In this document: positions 25,853-36,425 of the stretch, one piece after another
Layout: every line of letters begins with the position of its first letter
Numbering within the stretch: the first letter of the stretch is position 1
Source: Narthecium ossifragum
Lineage: Eukaryota > Streptophyta > Magnoliopsida > Dioscoreales > Nartheciaceae
Assembly (NCBI GenBank): GCA_963920575.1
Contig: OY986971.1
Coordinates: forward strand, 14,498,492-14,562,491
DNA length: 64,000 bases
Direction: 5' to 3'
Program-made: the position numbers and the translations under genes
Notes under the pieces: model-generated
Database searches by the model: none
Told to the model about the DNA's origin: nothing
What the model saw: only the letters and a program-made list of their open reading frames with translations

Positions 25853-26795
25853 ATTGCATGCTTACCTGTTTCCCTTGTGTATATTCATAGCATGCATCTG
25901 GTTGTGCATTAGCTGCATGAGGTTAGGTCGTGGGCAATCTGTGGTATCGCTGTCCCAAGGCTTGGAAGCTCGGATTTAGCCTTAGGACCGGAGCTGGGTA
26001 GCTTGGTCCAGGTTTGGATGGTGGTGTTCAGTCGATTTCGATGATAGGCCTGGATGACTTGAACACCTGTTGATTGATAATTTTAGAGGTCGTGTCAGCC
26101 TCGAGTCGGGTTTTAAGAGGTAGCCGGTGTCCAGTTATGACGACTCTTGAGTAGAGGGTGTGCCTACTCAGCGGTGTCATTCCTGCCAGCAATGCCGATT
26201 TCCTGCTTGTTAGTCAACAGTGTGGGTTTCATGCTTACTGAGCGTGACCCGTCGTGTGCCCAGCTCGACTGGAAGATCATGATTGTGGACATCAGGGACA
26301 CGCGATAGGGTTATGGGACCTCTGTGTACACCCAGACCTTGTTAGAGGGCGACACTGTTGTATTTCCCTCTTCCTTCTGTGAGTCGTAGTGTAGTTTCCA
26401 TGCCGAACTTAGTTGCTCACTCCTACCCGGGCTGTGTTTTGTAGATGTAGGCGTTAGCTCCTCTTCAGTGTCCCCTACCGGGTAGTTGGTCAGCGGTGCG
26501 ACGGCGCCTGGCAGAGTCTAAGGAGTGGTGATCTTCTGTTCCTGAACGCTTGTATAGCTAGCCTCTTACGGGAGTGTATAAATGTTTGTACTTGATCTTC
26601 CCCTATTCGAGGTTTTGTAGATTATACTTTTGGATTTAATATCTTTAAGCTTAAGGTTTTTCTAATCTTTAATCTTTAATTGAAGGTGATTGATGATTTG
26701 TTTAGGGAGACCAATAGGTTAGAGGGAACCCTCACCATGTTTTTCCACGGTTGGTTAGGTTCCGGTTGGGCTTTTGCGGGTCGAGGCGCGACAGA

Positions 26796-26807
26796 TGGTA
26801 TCAGAGT
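26796..26807 (+). other. Primer binding site of element H (initiator tRNA-Met)
   Basis: TGGTATCAGAGT lies two bases after the LTR end. Eleven of twelve bases match the complement of the plant initiator tRNA-Met 3' end, as in elements B, C, D and G. Confidence 0.75.
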
Positions 26808-26986
26808 AGGCTGTAGGTCCCAGGGATAGGATCAGCATTCGATTCAGATTGAGCGTAGGATGGGCTAGTTCTATGTCTAGAACATCCGTGCATGCTCTTC
26901 TGTGATGTGTTATACTTTTCATTTTTTCATTGTGCTGTTTGTTTTGCGGTTTCTGACGAGTGGACGCTCGTTTGGTGATTGCGTGG

Positions 26987-27937
26987 ATGTCGGGCGCTCG
27001 AGGGCGACCTTCTATTGTTGGTCGGGGTGGGGCACGACCTGTTCGACCCGCCCGACCATACAGGGTGACACATGTCCGGGAGGTCAGAGTTAGGTGGGCT
27101 GAGCCATCACTAGCGATGATTTCGGCCGCATAGGAGGAGGCCTTTCTCGCCAAGGAGAGGGCTCTCGCGCTTGTCGACGGGCGGGCCGCGACAGCGGTCA
27201 TGATGGATTTCCAACGGCTGAACCCGCCTAGGTTCAGTGGTGAGACTAAAGATCCGACTACAGTGGACGGCTGGCTCAGGGGAGTCACGCGCGTCCTGGA
27301 TGCTCTCTTCGTCGAGGATGACCGTATCCGGGTCATCCTCACGGCGTTTCAGTTCGACGGATACGCCCTTGACTGGTGGTGCACCGCCCCAGCACACCGG
27401 TGATGGAGTGGAGCAGCTGTGGGAGGAGTTCAGGGCGTTGTTCTTAGATGCGTACTTCCCGGAGAGTACGCGTGACGCCCTGTCCCGCGAGTATCAGTCC
27501 CTTCTGCAGGGTACTCACTCTGTTCAGCAGTATGCCACCCGGTTCACACATTTGATCCATTTTACGGGGGCAATGGCAGCAGATCCGACAACCAGGGCAC
27601 TGCAGTTTGAGTGGGGACTCCGGCCAGAGATCAGACTTGCTCCCACCGCTTCCAGACGTACCCAGTAGTTCTGAACTGCGCCTTGGTAGTGGAGGCGCAG
27701 TTGCAGGATGAGAGGTGTCGGGCAGTTCCACCGGCATCCTCTACCAGCACACTGCTGAGACCCCAGGTCAAAGGGGGCTTCAACAGAGGCCAGCAGCGGC
27801 GTCCGCGACTCTTCCAGCAGCAGTCGCAACGTCCACAACAGTTTCAACCACAGTAGCCGAGTCCAGCAGGTCAGTTTCTCCTTATGGCCGGGTCGTCTGG
27901 GTAAGCCCCGTCAGGGGGAGGCTAGGGGTCAGCAGCT
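26987..27937 (+). pseudogene. gag fragment of element H
   Basis: It starts ATG TCG GGC at 26987, matching the start of gag in element D (45673). The recognisable Gag core includes MDFQRLNPPRFSG, a tryptophan-rich DWW segment and, after a frameshift near 27390, EEFRALFLDAYFP and FEWGLRPEIR. An in-frame TAG lies at 27131-27133. The frame is cut at 27937, before the zinc knuckle. From the family, this would be the capsid and RNA-binding polyprotein of a Tekay/Del-type chromovirus. It is not functional. Confidence 0.8.
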
Positions 27938-29590
27938 TGATGGCGCATGATCTCGTTCACACGACGTCGTTAAATCGCACAACTTGGCATAATTTATAAA
28001 TATATAATCCTTCAATCAATCACTACTCTACGGGCATAGAACAATGGTGAGATCTGGAGGGGAACCACAGGGCAAATCGTATCTTTTAGGGAAAATGAAT
28101 CAATATCAAAGCTCAGATACTCTAATTCTAAAGCAAAAAAGGATTTTATGGATTTTTATTAAAATAATTATGAAAGCAAATAAAAGACTTAAAAGTTGTG
28201 AATGAGAGATAATTCCTTGGGTTTACTCAATCCACTTTAACTTCACCTCCTATATTCTCTAGTATCCTCTTGTTCTCAAATCTACACATACGGAATCACG
28301 GCTTCTTAAGCTCGCATGAATCCCTAAAAGAATGCCCATGTTATCCTACGACATAGTCTATCTTCGCTTAGAACAGACTGTCTTCGGACTCAACCTGAGT
28401 ATAATCTATCTTTGCTTAGCATAAACATACAAACTATCCTACGAATCTCTACCATCAAGCACAGCAATCAAGTAGATCTAAATATACGTCAACGGAACTC
28501 AGTTCCTTCAACTCTTTATAAGATATAATCATATTCATAGGATCATGTATTTGAAAAGATAACAAGAATCAAATTAGAAAATACAGAAAAGTTTCACTAA
28601 AACTTCATGAGATCGCTAAGAAGAAGAATCAGCCATTCATCTGATTGATGAACGCCATATAGTTGATGAAGAGATCCTGAGATCCAAACCATGTCTCCGC
28701 CGTCTTTGGAAACTCAGAAAACCTAATTTTTTCTCTTTGGTGGCTCCTAATTTTCGGCCAGAAGACCCCTATTTATAAGGCAAACCCTAATACCCTATTT
28801 TTGGAATTATACTGGGCTTAAAGCTCTATTTTTCCTATTTTCTGTACTTGCCACGTCAGCGGCGCGATCGATCGGACTTAAAACCGATCCATCGGACTGC
28901 CCAATCATCGTATGAGTTGGACTTGGATTCTGCCATGTTATCAGCTTCCTTATTCTTCAGCTTCTACTCAAACTCTGACTTGGAGTCAATTCTGGGGCCA
29001 ATCTATACAGAATCTGAGCCGGTATTCAACATCAAAGTTATAGATCTGGAAGTCTTCTGTCATCTCCAAATTATTTCATAATATTTTGATTAATGTATAA
29101 TATTAGGAGAATATTCTCTTGAGCTTCGACGGTGTAGCTTCCCAACTTATGTATCTTCATGTATTCTTCAAATCTTTTATCATACCATCTGGAATCTCGC
29201 AAAGTGTACAACAGAAAAGTTGTAGATCTCTGAGTTTTCTACATTATCCCAAAGCTTCAGAAGATTTTGAGCTGTGTCAAATATCTGGAGAATGTATTAC
29301 TGACGCTCGACGAAACAGTTTATTTAGTCATTTTATCCGAATTTCCTGCTTTTCTTCTCAAAGCATGATTAAACCTGAAATCAACTAATAAGCTATCAAA
29401 TACAACTACTCTAGGCATAACAAAGCTAAGTTAAGGGGTTGAATCATGAACATTTAGTGACTTATCACACCCCCAACTTACACTTTACTAGTCCTCGAGC
29501 AAAAAAAATATAAAAAGAAAGCAATAAAGATTATAAATTTAATATTTGATTGAGTTTGTAATGTTTTAACGACACGTTCGCAAAACATCA
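27938..29590 (-). mobile_element. Athila-like 3' LTR M with interior stub, minus strand
   Basis: The plus strand reads TGATGGCGC at 27938 to TGACTTATCA at 29467. On the minus strand the LTR therefore starts TGATAAGTCA and is preceded by AAGTTGGGGGTG, the Athila-type polypurine tract. Interior sequence continues to about 29590, where it switches to a G-family LTR fragment. A reverse-strand TATA box is at 28770-28777. One CGATCGATCGG motif is at about 28864. The element cuts off the gag of H at 27937. The 5' half is missing. Confidence 0.7.
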
Positions 29591-31430
29591 GCTGTGGAGA
29601 AGGTGACCGGCAGGGAAGAAGGTGGATCGGTGGACGTCGGTTGAAGAGAATTCTTGGGGAAGAGATCTTAGCCTTTGAATAGTCCTCAATGGAGAACTAA
29701 GCCCTGGAATAATCCTAGCTAGAGGATTAAGCCTTCTTAATCCCTGATGGAGGATCAAGCCATGATAATTACTCTATGAGAAGCTACTCCTAAACTACTA
29801 TCTACTTTATTCATCTACCCCATACTTCATTATTCATGGATACATCATACCTAGCTACTAAGGACATTTTATAGAGGCCTCGACTAAGTCCAAATCCAAC
29901 CAGAAAACCCTCTTGCTTAATTAGCAAGTAATAAGGCTTTCATTGATACGAGTCGATCCGACTCGACCAACTGGGCCCACACCCAAAAGAGAACCCAAAC
30001 TTGTTTAGCCTCTTTCCTAATTTGGCTTAGACTTCCATAGTTCAAATTAGAGTTATTTAAATAGAATTTATTATTAGTCTTTTATATTTAATTGAGTCCT
30101 AGTTGATATTTGATTATTAGGAATTAATTAAGAGTCCTATTTTGAGTTAGCAAGTTGAGTTTGAGTTTGGAAGCCGTATTACTTGCTAATAAAGCAAGGG
30201 GGTTTTCTAGTTGGATTAGGACTCAGTCGAGGCCTCTGTAAAAGGACCTAAGTAGCTTTGTAATCAATGAGACAATTATGATGAATTAATGAGAGTAAAA
30301 GTAGGATATCATAGGAGTAAAAGTAATGTAGTTTCCACCAAAAATCCGCCATTGATCCACCTTCTTCCCCGTCGGTCATCTTCTCCGCAGCCGGCACCGC
30401 CTCCACTGGTATTCCTCTCTCCACGCCACTTTCTCTCTCTGCCATGTCAGCACCCTCGCCCAATCACCTTGCCACGTAATCACCTTCTTCCTCCTCTCTT
30501 CTGTCCCGTGCCCAAACCCTAGCCGTCTCCATCAAGGCTACCTTCGACCTCCCTTCATCCCCACGACTCCGACCATACCTTTCCCACCGTCCATCGTCAT
30601 CTCCGGCGACCTCCTCATTGTTCCCTACTTCACAACCACCGTCGTCCACCCCTGTCCGACCCCTATCTCACCCCTAAACCATCCTAAAACCTTTCTCCGG
30701 CCTCTATAGATCAGATCATGACCTTTCATGACCGTTCCCGGCCCCCTGCCGAGCTCCTCGTCGTCTCCGACGCCTGTCAACCCAACCCACCACCATCGAC
30801 ATCCAAGATCCCGTCAATCTAGCCATTCTCTGACCAATCCACTCAGGTGGATCTCTTCCCCACCATCCAATGACCTTTCCAGCCAAGGTCATGACCGCCG
30901 TCGACGTCCCTACGCCGGCGATCCTCAGCCGTCGGATCTTCCCAGCCAACCCTTGACCAACTCAGCCAACTTTAACCGGTTCAGCCAAGCCACTTAGCCC
31001 AATCCGAGCCAGATTCAATTCCTTGAGCCAATCAACCAATCAGACTTAACCCAGTCAAAGTCCTACCCCAATCAGGCTCGGCCAGATCTGATCCAGCTAG
31101 CCAGATCAGCCAATTGGACTCAATCAAGTCCGATCATGCCAATTCTGATCAATTGGAGCAGTAGAGACCCAATATGAGAGGATTGCGAGTAGACCGCTCG
31201 GATCATTCATAATCTAACTCAACTTCTAACAAAAACTTCTTAACTCAAATATGACTCTTAATTAATTCCTAACAAGCAAATATCAAGTAGGACGCAAAGG
31301 CTAATAAATCATAATTAAATACTTTAGTTTGAACTAGGGAAGTCCAAGTCAAACTAGGAAAGAGGCTAAACCATTTTGGGTCCTCTTCTGGGCGCGGGCC
31401 CAATTGGTCGAGTCGGATCGACTCGTATCA
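29590..31430 (-). mobile_element. Partial G-family LTR O, split by solo LTR N
   Basis: A minus-orientation G-family LTR that begins mid-element near 29590 (GCTGTGGAGAAGGTGACCGG) and ends canonically at 31430 (GACTCGTATCA). It is interrupted by solo LTR N. Its left break against the interior of M has no terminal signature, suggesting illegitimate recombination rather than insertion. Confidence 0.65.
29944..31205 (+). mobile_element. G-family solo LTR N
   Basis: 1,262 bp in plus orientation from TGATACGAGTCG to CGCTCGGATCA, with a perfect target duplication TTCAT (29939-29943 and 31206-31210). It lies within a copy of its own family (O) in the opposite orientation. The core promoter segment CCTCTGTAAAAGGACCT (about 30231) is the same as in the 24578 copy except for one base in the TATA box. 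Confidence 0.85.
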
Positions 31431-31605
31431 GTGAGCCTAGGTAAACAAAGCTAGAAATGACGGTCGATCCGTAGATCCACCTTGAGAAGCTGTTTTTGGG
31501 GATTTGAGGCTCATGGTCTATGCGACGGTCGACTATGGAGTTTGGGTGAGCAGAAATCTGGGTCCCTGCTACGTGGCGGGCCACCCAGCCCATTTGACAC
31601 CCCTA
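31431..31605. mobile_element. Possible hAT-like end fragment
   Basis: The right edge, reading inward from 31605 on the minus strand, is TAGGGGTGTCAAATGGGCTG. This resembles plant hAT ends and the TAGGGGTGGCAA end at 4094. No left end is present, since LTR O abuts it. Evidence is limited to one terminus. Confidence 0.4.
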
Positions 31606-31631
31606 CTTTCTGCTACACCGTTCTGCTCAGG

Positions 31632-32346
31632 TGATACGAGTGGTCTACTCGCAATCCTCTCATATCGGGTCTCTGCTGCTCCAATTAATTATAATTGAGT
31701 CTGATCGGGCTTGATTGGCTGAATCTGGCTAGCTGGATCAAGTCTGGATGGAGCTGGTTCATATCTGGCTGAGCCTGATAGGGATAGGACTTGACTAGGT
31801 CAAGTCTGAGTTCATCTGAATCAGGTTGACCGGGTGCAATTGACTAGATGGGATCAGGTTGACCAAGTCAACTGGTCAAAGCTGTCAAGGAGGATCCGAC
31901 GGCTGAGGGGTCATAGGAGTGGATTGCCGGCGATGGAGCTTACTAGCGATCAGGACTTTGCATGAAGGGTCAAGGGTTGATGGGGAAGAGATCCACTGGA
32001 ATGGATCGGTCGAGAAGGGTCTAGATCGACGGGATCTGGTGTGGCCGGTGGTGGTTTTAGAGGAGAGCGGCATCGGGGACGACGGTGGATACTCGGGGGT
32101 TCGGTGAGGAGTTTAGGGTGGTTTGGGGGTGAGGTTGTGGTCGGACACAGGTTGTCGGCGGTGACTATGGAGTTGGGGATGCTTGGGAGATTGTCAGAGA
32201 AGACGATCAACAGTGGGGACAGTGAAGGAAGGGTCGTGGGGTTGCAAGGGAGAAGATGGTGGTCTTGGTTGGTGACGGGGACGGCCGAGAGGATGGATGG
32301 AGGTTGATTGGCGGTGAGACTCGGGCACGGGAGAGAAAAGCGGAAG
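31632..32346 (-). mobile_element. Partial G-family LTR P, minus strand
   Basis: It begins TGATACGAGTGGTCTACTCG at 31632, collinear with the outer end of other minus G-family LTRs, and runs 715 bp until LTR Q starts at 32347. The TATA-proximal half is missing. Confidence 0.65.
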
Positions 32347-33882
32347 TGACACGCCTTGATAAGTGTCGTGGTCTTAACAAGAACGCCAAAATTAGAAATT
32401 TATAATCCGAATCACTAACTAACTACTTTATGGGTAAATACAATGAGTCCGAGTCGGTCCACAGGGAAAAGAAGTGTTAAGTCTAATTACTTCGTATAGT
32501 TCTAAAGCAAAAGTTAAGGAAAGGGAACGATTTTGGTCTTTAAACTACTCTTAACTCAAATTAAACTAAATCGGGAGAATAATATTATGATAATAAGCTA
32601 GGAATTTCTAATCCGTAATCAAGAACTATCTAGGTTTTCCTAGAATGAGAGCAAATCCATATATCATAGATGGTTTTTCAAAAGTTGATAGGAGAATGGT
32701 TAGATCTACCTACCACTCAACAAAGATTCGTAAGAAGTCTTCGTTGGAAAGACTAACATCAAAGAATGGAAACTTGATGAATAACTCAAAGTGGTTCTAG
32801 CACTTCGAGGAAGCCAAATCAACAAAAGTAAAGAATAAATGATAGGTTAAGAATATAGGTCTCAGTGGTTCTAGCACTAAGGTAGTGGTTCTAGCACTCC
32901 TATAATCTTAATCTAGGGGTTAGGATTCATAAACATAGATCAATCATGAATCTAGCATGAAAGTATCATTAAACAACTCCATCCCTAGTCTCTAACATGC
33001 ACAAGACCTAGATCGAAGCATAAAAGAGCAAACCCCATCCACAAAATAAAATCAACACCAATGAGATATGAAAATATGAGATTTATCCATTAAAAACCCA
33101 TCCAAAGAGTACATGCTCCAATCCATAGGAAACCCTAGATAAGATCTCTAATACATCATAGAAATTCCTAGACTAGAGCTTAGTTACTCATCTTAAAGAG
33201 AAGACCCGTCGATGAAAGTTGATGAAATACTCCACCCATGGATCCAAATCTTCAGATTGTAACCTAGAGTTCTGAGAAGAAGCCAAGGAAAAAACCTAGG
33301 AGATGAAGATCCCCCAAAAATCTCCCAAAGAGGGTCTATTTATAGGCTTTTGTAAAACCCTAACTCAGATTAGATCTCAGCCCTTGATATTTCCCGCAGC
33401 GCCAAAATAGATCGATCTTTCTTGGAAAAAGGATCGATCTTCTTCCTACCGTGAACTCAGAATTTGGATTTTGCTCGACCAAGATCGATCTTTTTCGAAA
33501 ACGGATCGATCTTCTTTCCACGGATGTCTGGCGCTTCCAGGTTTAGATCGATCTCTTTTGAAGTAGATCGATCTTCTTGAAAAGAGCTCTCTGTTAACTC
33601 TCTGTCACAAAAGTAGATGGATCTGGTTTGAATCAGATCGATCTGGATTTCTTCACTTGGACTGCTTCCTGCTGGAATGATCAGATCGATCTTCTTTTCA
33701 TCCCGGATCGATCCGGCTTGTACAGAGTTGTCAGAATAGCCTCATTTTAGCACCAAGCTTGATCTAATCTTCACTGAAGGCTCTTATACTTGAAATACAT
33801 TACAGGCTATCAAAATAGCACTGCTCGGAAACTAACATGACCCAATTAAAAGCGTGATTTGTGCACTTTTTATGCGTTATCA
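32347..33882 (-). mobile_element. Athila-like LTR Q, minus strand
   Basis: 1,536 bp; the plus strand reads TGACACGCC at 32347 to TGCGTTATCA at 33882. The minus strand starts TGATAACGCATAAAAAGTGC, a common Athila/Tat LTR start. A reverse TATA box is at 33337-33344. A dense block of AGATCGATCT motifs lies at 33405-33720. Left flank GGAAG is not repeated at the right, where another LTR (F) starts at the very next base. Confidence 0.65.
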
Positions 33883-34818
33883 TGATACGATGCACCTTCT
33901 CTAGGGCTTTCGTATCTGGTCTCTTGCTTAGTCTCGGCTCCTCCTTAGCCAAAGCTATGGCTAGGTCGAGATATACATTTAGGGTTTTAGGAGAAGCACC
34001 CTAGGTATTCGACAAGGAAGGCTGAAGACTGGAGGAGGGAGACGGATGAGGAAGAGGATTACCTCGCAGCTTCCTCAATGGTTGGCCGGCTACCCTTGGG
34101 GGATCCAAGCCTTGGAAAATGTGGCAGCGGTGATGAGGTGGCGAAGGGGAGCACGGCAGCCAAGGAAGACGTCGAGGATTGGAGTGGACGGTGGCTGGTA
34201 GGGACGACAACGGAGATGGAGAGAAGCTTGATGGCAGATGGATGATGGCAGCGGCCGGCGGAGGATGGCGGCGATGGATGGTGGCCGGCTGGTGGAGAGA
34301 TAATCCGACAGTAGAAAGAGATGAAGGTGGTTGGTGGATTTGATGGCAATTAGGGTTACAGGTACTCCTATATTACTTCTACTCATAGGACTTATCTCTA
34401 CTAAATAATAACTCGATAAAATTCGTCCCTCACCTAATACAAGCTATAGATGTTCTTTTATAGAGGTCTCAAGAGAGTTCTACTCCAACCTGAATACCTT
34501 CTTGCTTGAACAACAAGTAAACAGACTCTTACTAATTTAACTCAAACTGACTCCTAAATAACCAGGAATGAACTAAGTAAGCAAGTGACTTGACTCAACC
34601 AAATTAGGACTCAATTAAATAGAAACTAGCTAAGCACAAACGGAACTCAAACTAGGAAATCAACTAAGTAAGCAAACCAGCTAGGGAATAGGAATCCTTT
34701 TGGCTGGTTGGGCTTAGGACGCCTAAAGGGACCTGGTTGCAGCCAGCTCCTTGACATGGGCCCACCCAAGAAAGGATGTGGGTCCCTTCTTGGATTGGCT
34801 CAGTTCGTCCTCGTATCA
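33883..34818 (-). repeat. 3' LTR of element F, minus strand
   Basis: 936 bp, plus-strand ends TGATACGATGCACC and CTCGTATCA. It is clearly related to the B/C LTRs (AGGGTTTTAGGAGAAG, TTTTATAGAGG and CTAGCTAAGCACAAAC segments) but diverged. It is followed by a purine tract (minus strand AAAGGGAGAGGGGA) at 34819-34832, which identifies it as the 3' LTR. Confidence 0.75.
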
Positions 34819-35627
34819 TCCCCTCTCCCTTTGAAATGGGCCTTGTCCTCAAGGCCTGAATTTGCTGAGGGAAAATGGCTCTGCTCTTCTCGGACCGGAG
34901 TGACGTAGCTAGACCACAACTGTTGCTCAGATCTCGGCAGTGAGAACCCTGGTCGTACCCATGGTGGATCAGGTGGTAACCGGATCGGTGAATCAAGGAA
35001 CCATACTGCCGGTCTAGAAAGAGGGAACTGAAGCTCAGGCATATCCGGCGGTCGCTGGTACTCCAAAAAGTAAAGGACGACTGTAGAGCGGTGGTGGTGG
35101 GTCCTTAGTAGCTGGCTTCCTGGGTCGAATACTAAGTCAACCCGAATCAAATCCTCCCAAAGTGGAAGTAGATCCAATATGGCAGCTGGATACGGTCGAG
35201 TGCAGTTGAGCTTGGATATCTCTCTACTTTGCTTGAAAGGAAACATCAGGGCTCTGACGTCAACATCAGTCCTCATGGTTAGAGTCGACAAAGTCGTTTT
35301 GAAACTTCGAGTGGTGGATGGATGCCGGGCGATGCTCTTGGATTTGATCAGTTGGAAGATGGCAACCGAATAAAGAGGGTAGCTTCTTAGATAGCTTAGA
35401 TCGGTTGTGGGATGCCCGATCAACTGAAGATGCGTAGGGAACATCTGGATCTGATCTAGTTGGAGTCAGAAATCAAGCTTGATCAAATCAGATTGGCTGA
35501 GCTCAATTGGACTTGGCGGGCTTGGATCAGATTTGACTTGGTCGAATTTGACTGAATCCAATTGATCCTGACTTAGCTTGAACTGGTCTTGATCTGGGCT
35601 TGATTGGATTTGGTTGGTGTAGCCAAA
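34819..35627 (-). pseudogene. 3' interior of element F (no polymerase)
   Basis: About 0.8 kb of interior upstream (minus strand) of the F 3' LTR. A minus frame of about 215 codons (35444-34800) ends with a GLEDKA peptide and GRGDD at the purine tract, as in elements B and C. Part of it (RSYPLYSVAIFQL) resembles RSYPPYSDAILNL in element G. No protease, polymerase or integrase motif is present. It is cut at 35627 by the insertion of element B. It probably belongs to the same non-autonomous group as G. Confidence 0.55.
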
Positions 35628-36425
35628 TGTTACGATGCACCTTCTCTGGGGCTTTGGTACCTGGTCTCGGATCCTCCTTAGCCAAATCTATGGCTAGGTC
35701 GAGAGATACCTTTAGGGTTTTAGGAGAAGGACTTTAGGTATTCGACGAGGAAGGCGAAGACTGGAGGAGGAAGACGGATGATAAGAGGGATACCTTGCAG
35801 CTTCCTCTATGGTTGGCTGGCTTCTCTTGGAGATCCAAGCCAAGGGAGGTGGCGGAGGAGGTGCGGTGGCCAAGGATGGACGCCGGTGATGGGGACGTGC
35901 ACTGTAGATGGCAGCGACGGGCGGCGATGGATGTTGGCCGACTGGTGGAGAGAGAATCCGACAATAGAGAGAGATGAAGGTGACTGGGGGATTTGTGGAA
36001 GATTAAGTTACAGCTAGTCCTAGGGTTACAACTACTCCAAAATTATCCTACTAATAACTCTATTTTATTCTCATAATTCGTCATACCCTAATACAAGCTA
36101 TGGAGGTCCTTTTATAGAGGCCTCAAGAGAGTCCTACTCCAACTAGAGAACTACCTTACTTTAATAAGCAAGGAATCAGACTTTCCTAATAAGACTCAAT
36201 CACATCTCAACTGACTCCTAATAACCAGGAATTAAATAAGTAAGCAACTGACTTGACTCAACCAACTAGGACTCATAATAGGAACTAGCTAAGCACAAAC
36301 TGGACTCAAAGGGTGGGGCCTGGCCTGCGTGGGTCCCGCCTGGATCTAGCCCATGTGTGGGTCCTACCCCATAATTGGGCGTGGGTTGGTCTAGCCCAGG
36401 TGGAGCTGGACTTCCAACCGTATCA
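35628..36425 (-). repeat. 3' LTR of element B
   Basis: 798 bp; plus-strand ends TGTTACGATGCACC and CCAACCGTATCA. The adjoining plus-strand TCCCCTCCCCCTTCG is the complement of the same purine tract found in C (52587-52600). It contains the TATAAAAGG core (near 36110, minus strand). The pol frame extends into it, ending near 36266. Confidence 0.85.

Larger units (their letters stand above)
14761..27937 (+). mobile_element. Element H: Tekay/Del-like, 5' LTR plus gag, truncated
   Basis: A plus-strand element whose 5' LTR runs from TGTGAGTACCTG at 14761 to GGCGCGACA at 26793. That LTR is interrupted by solo LTR T (15519-24065) and by a G-family solo LTR (24578-25852). Without them it is about 2.2 kb, matching the LTRs of element D. 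A primer site (26796-26807) and a damaged gag follow. The element stops at 27937, where LTR M begins. Protease and polymerase regions are absent. Confidence 0.75.

Noticed and set aside
33883..36425. A small complete element formed by LTRs 33883-34818 and 35628-36425
   Set aside because: No primer site adjoins the 35628 end on the interior side, and the two LTRs are much more diverged from each other than 35628-36425 is from the B/C LTRs. They belong to different elements.
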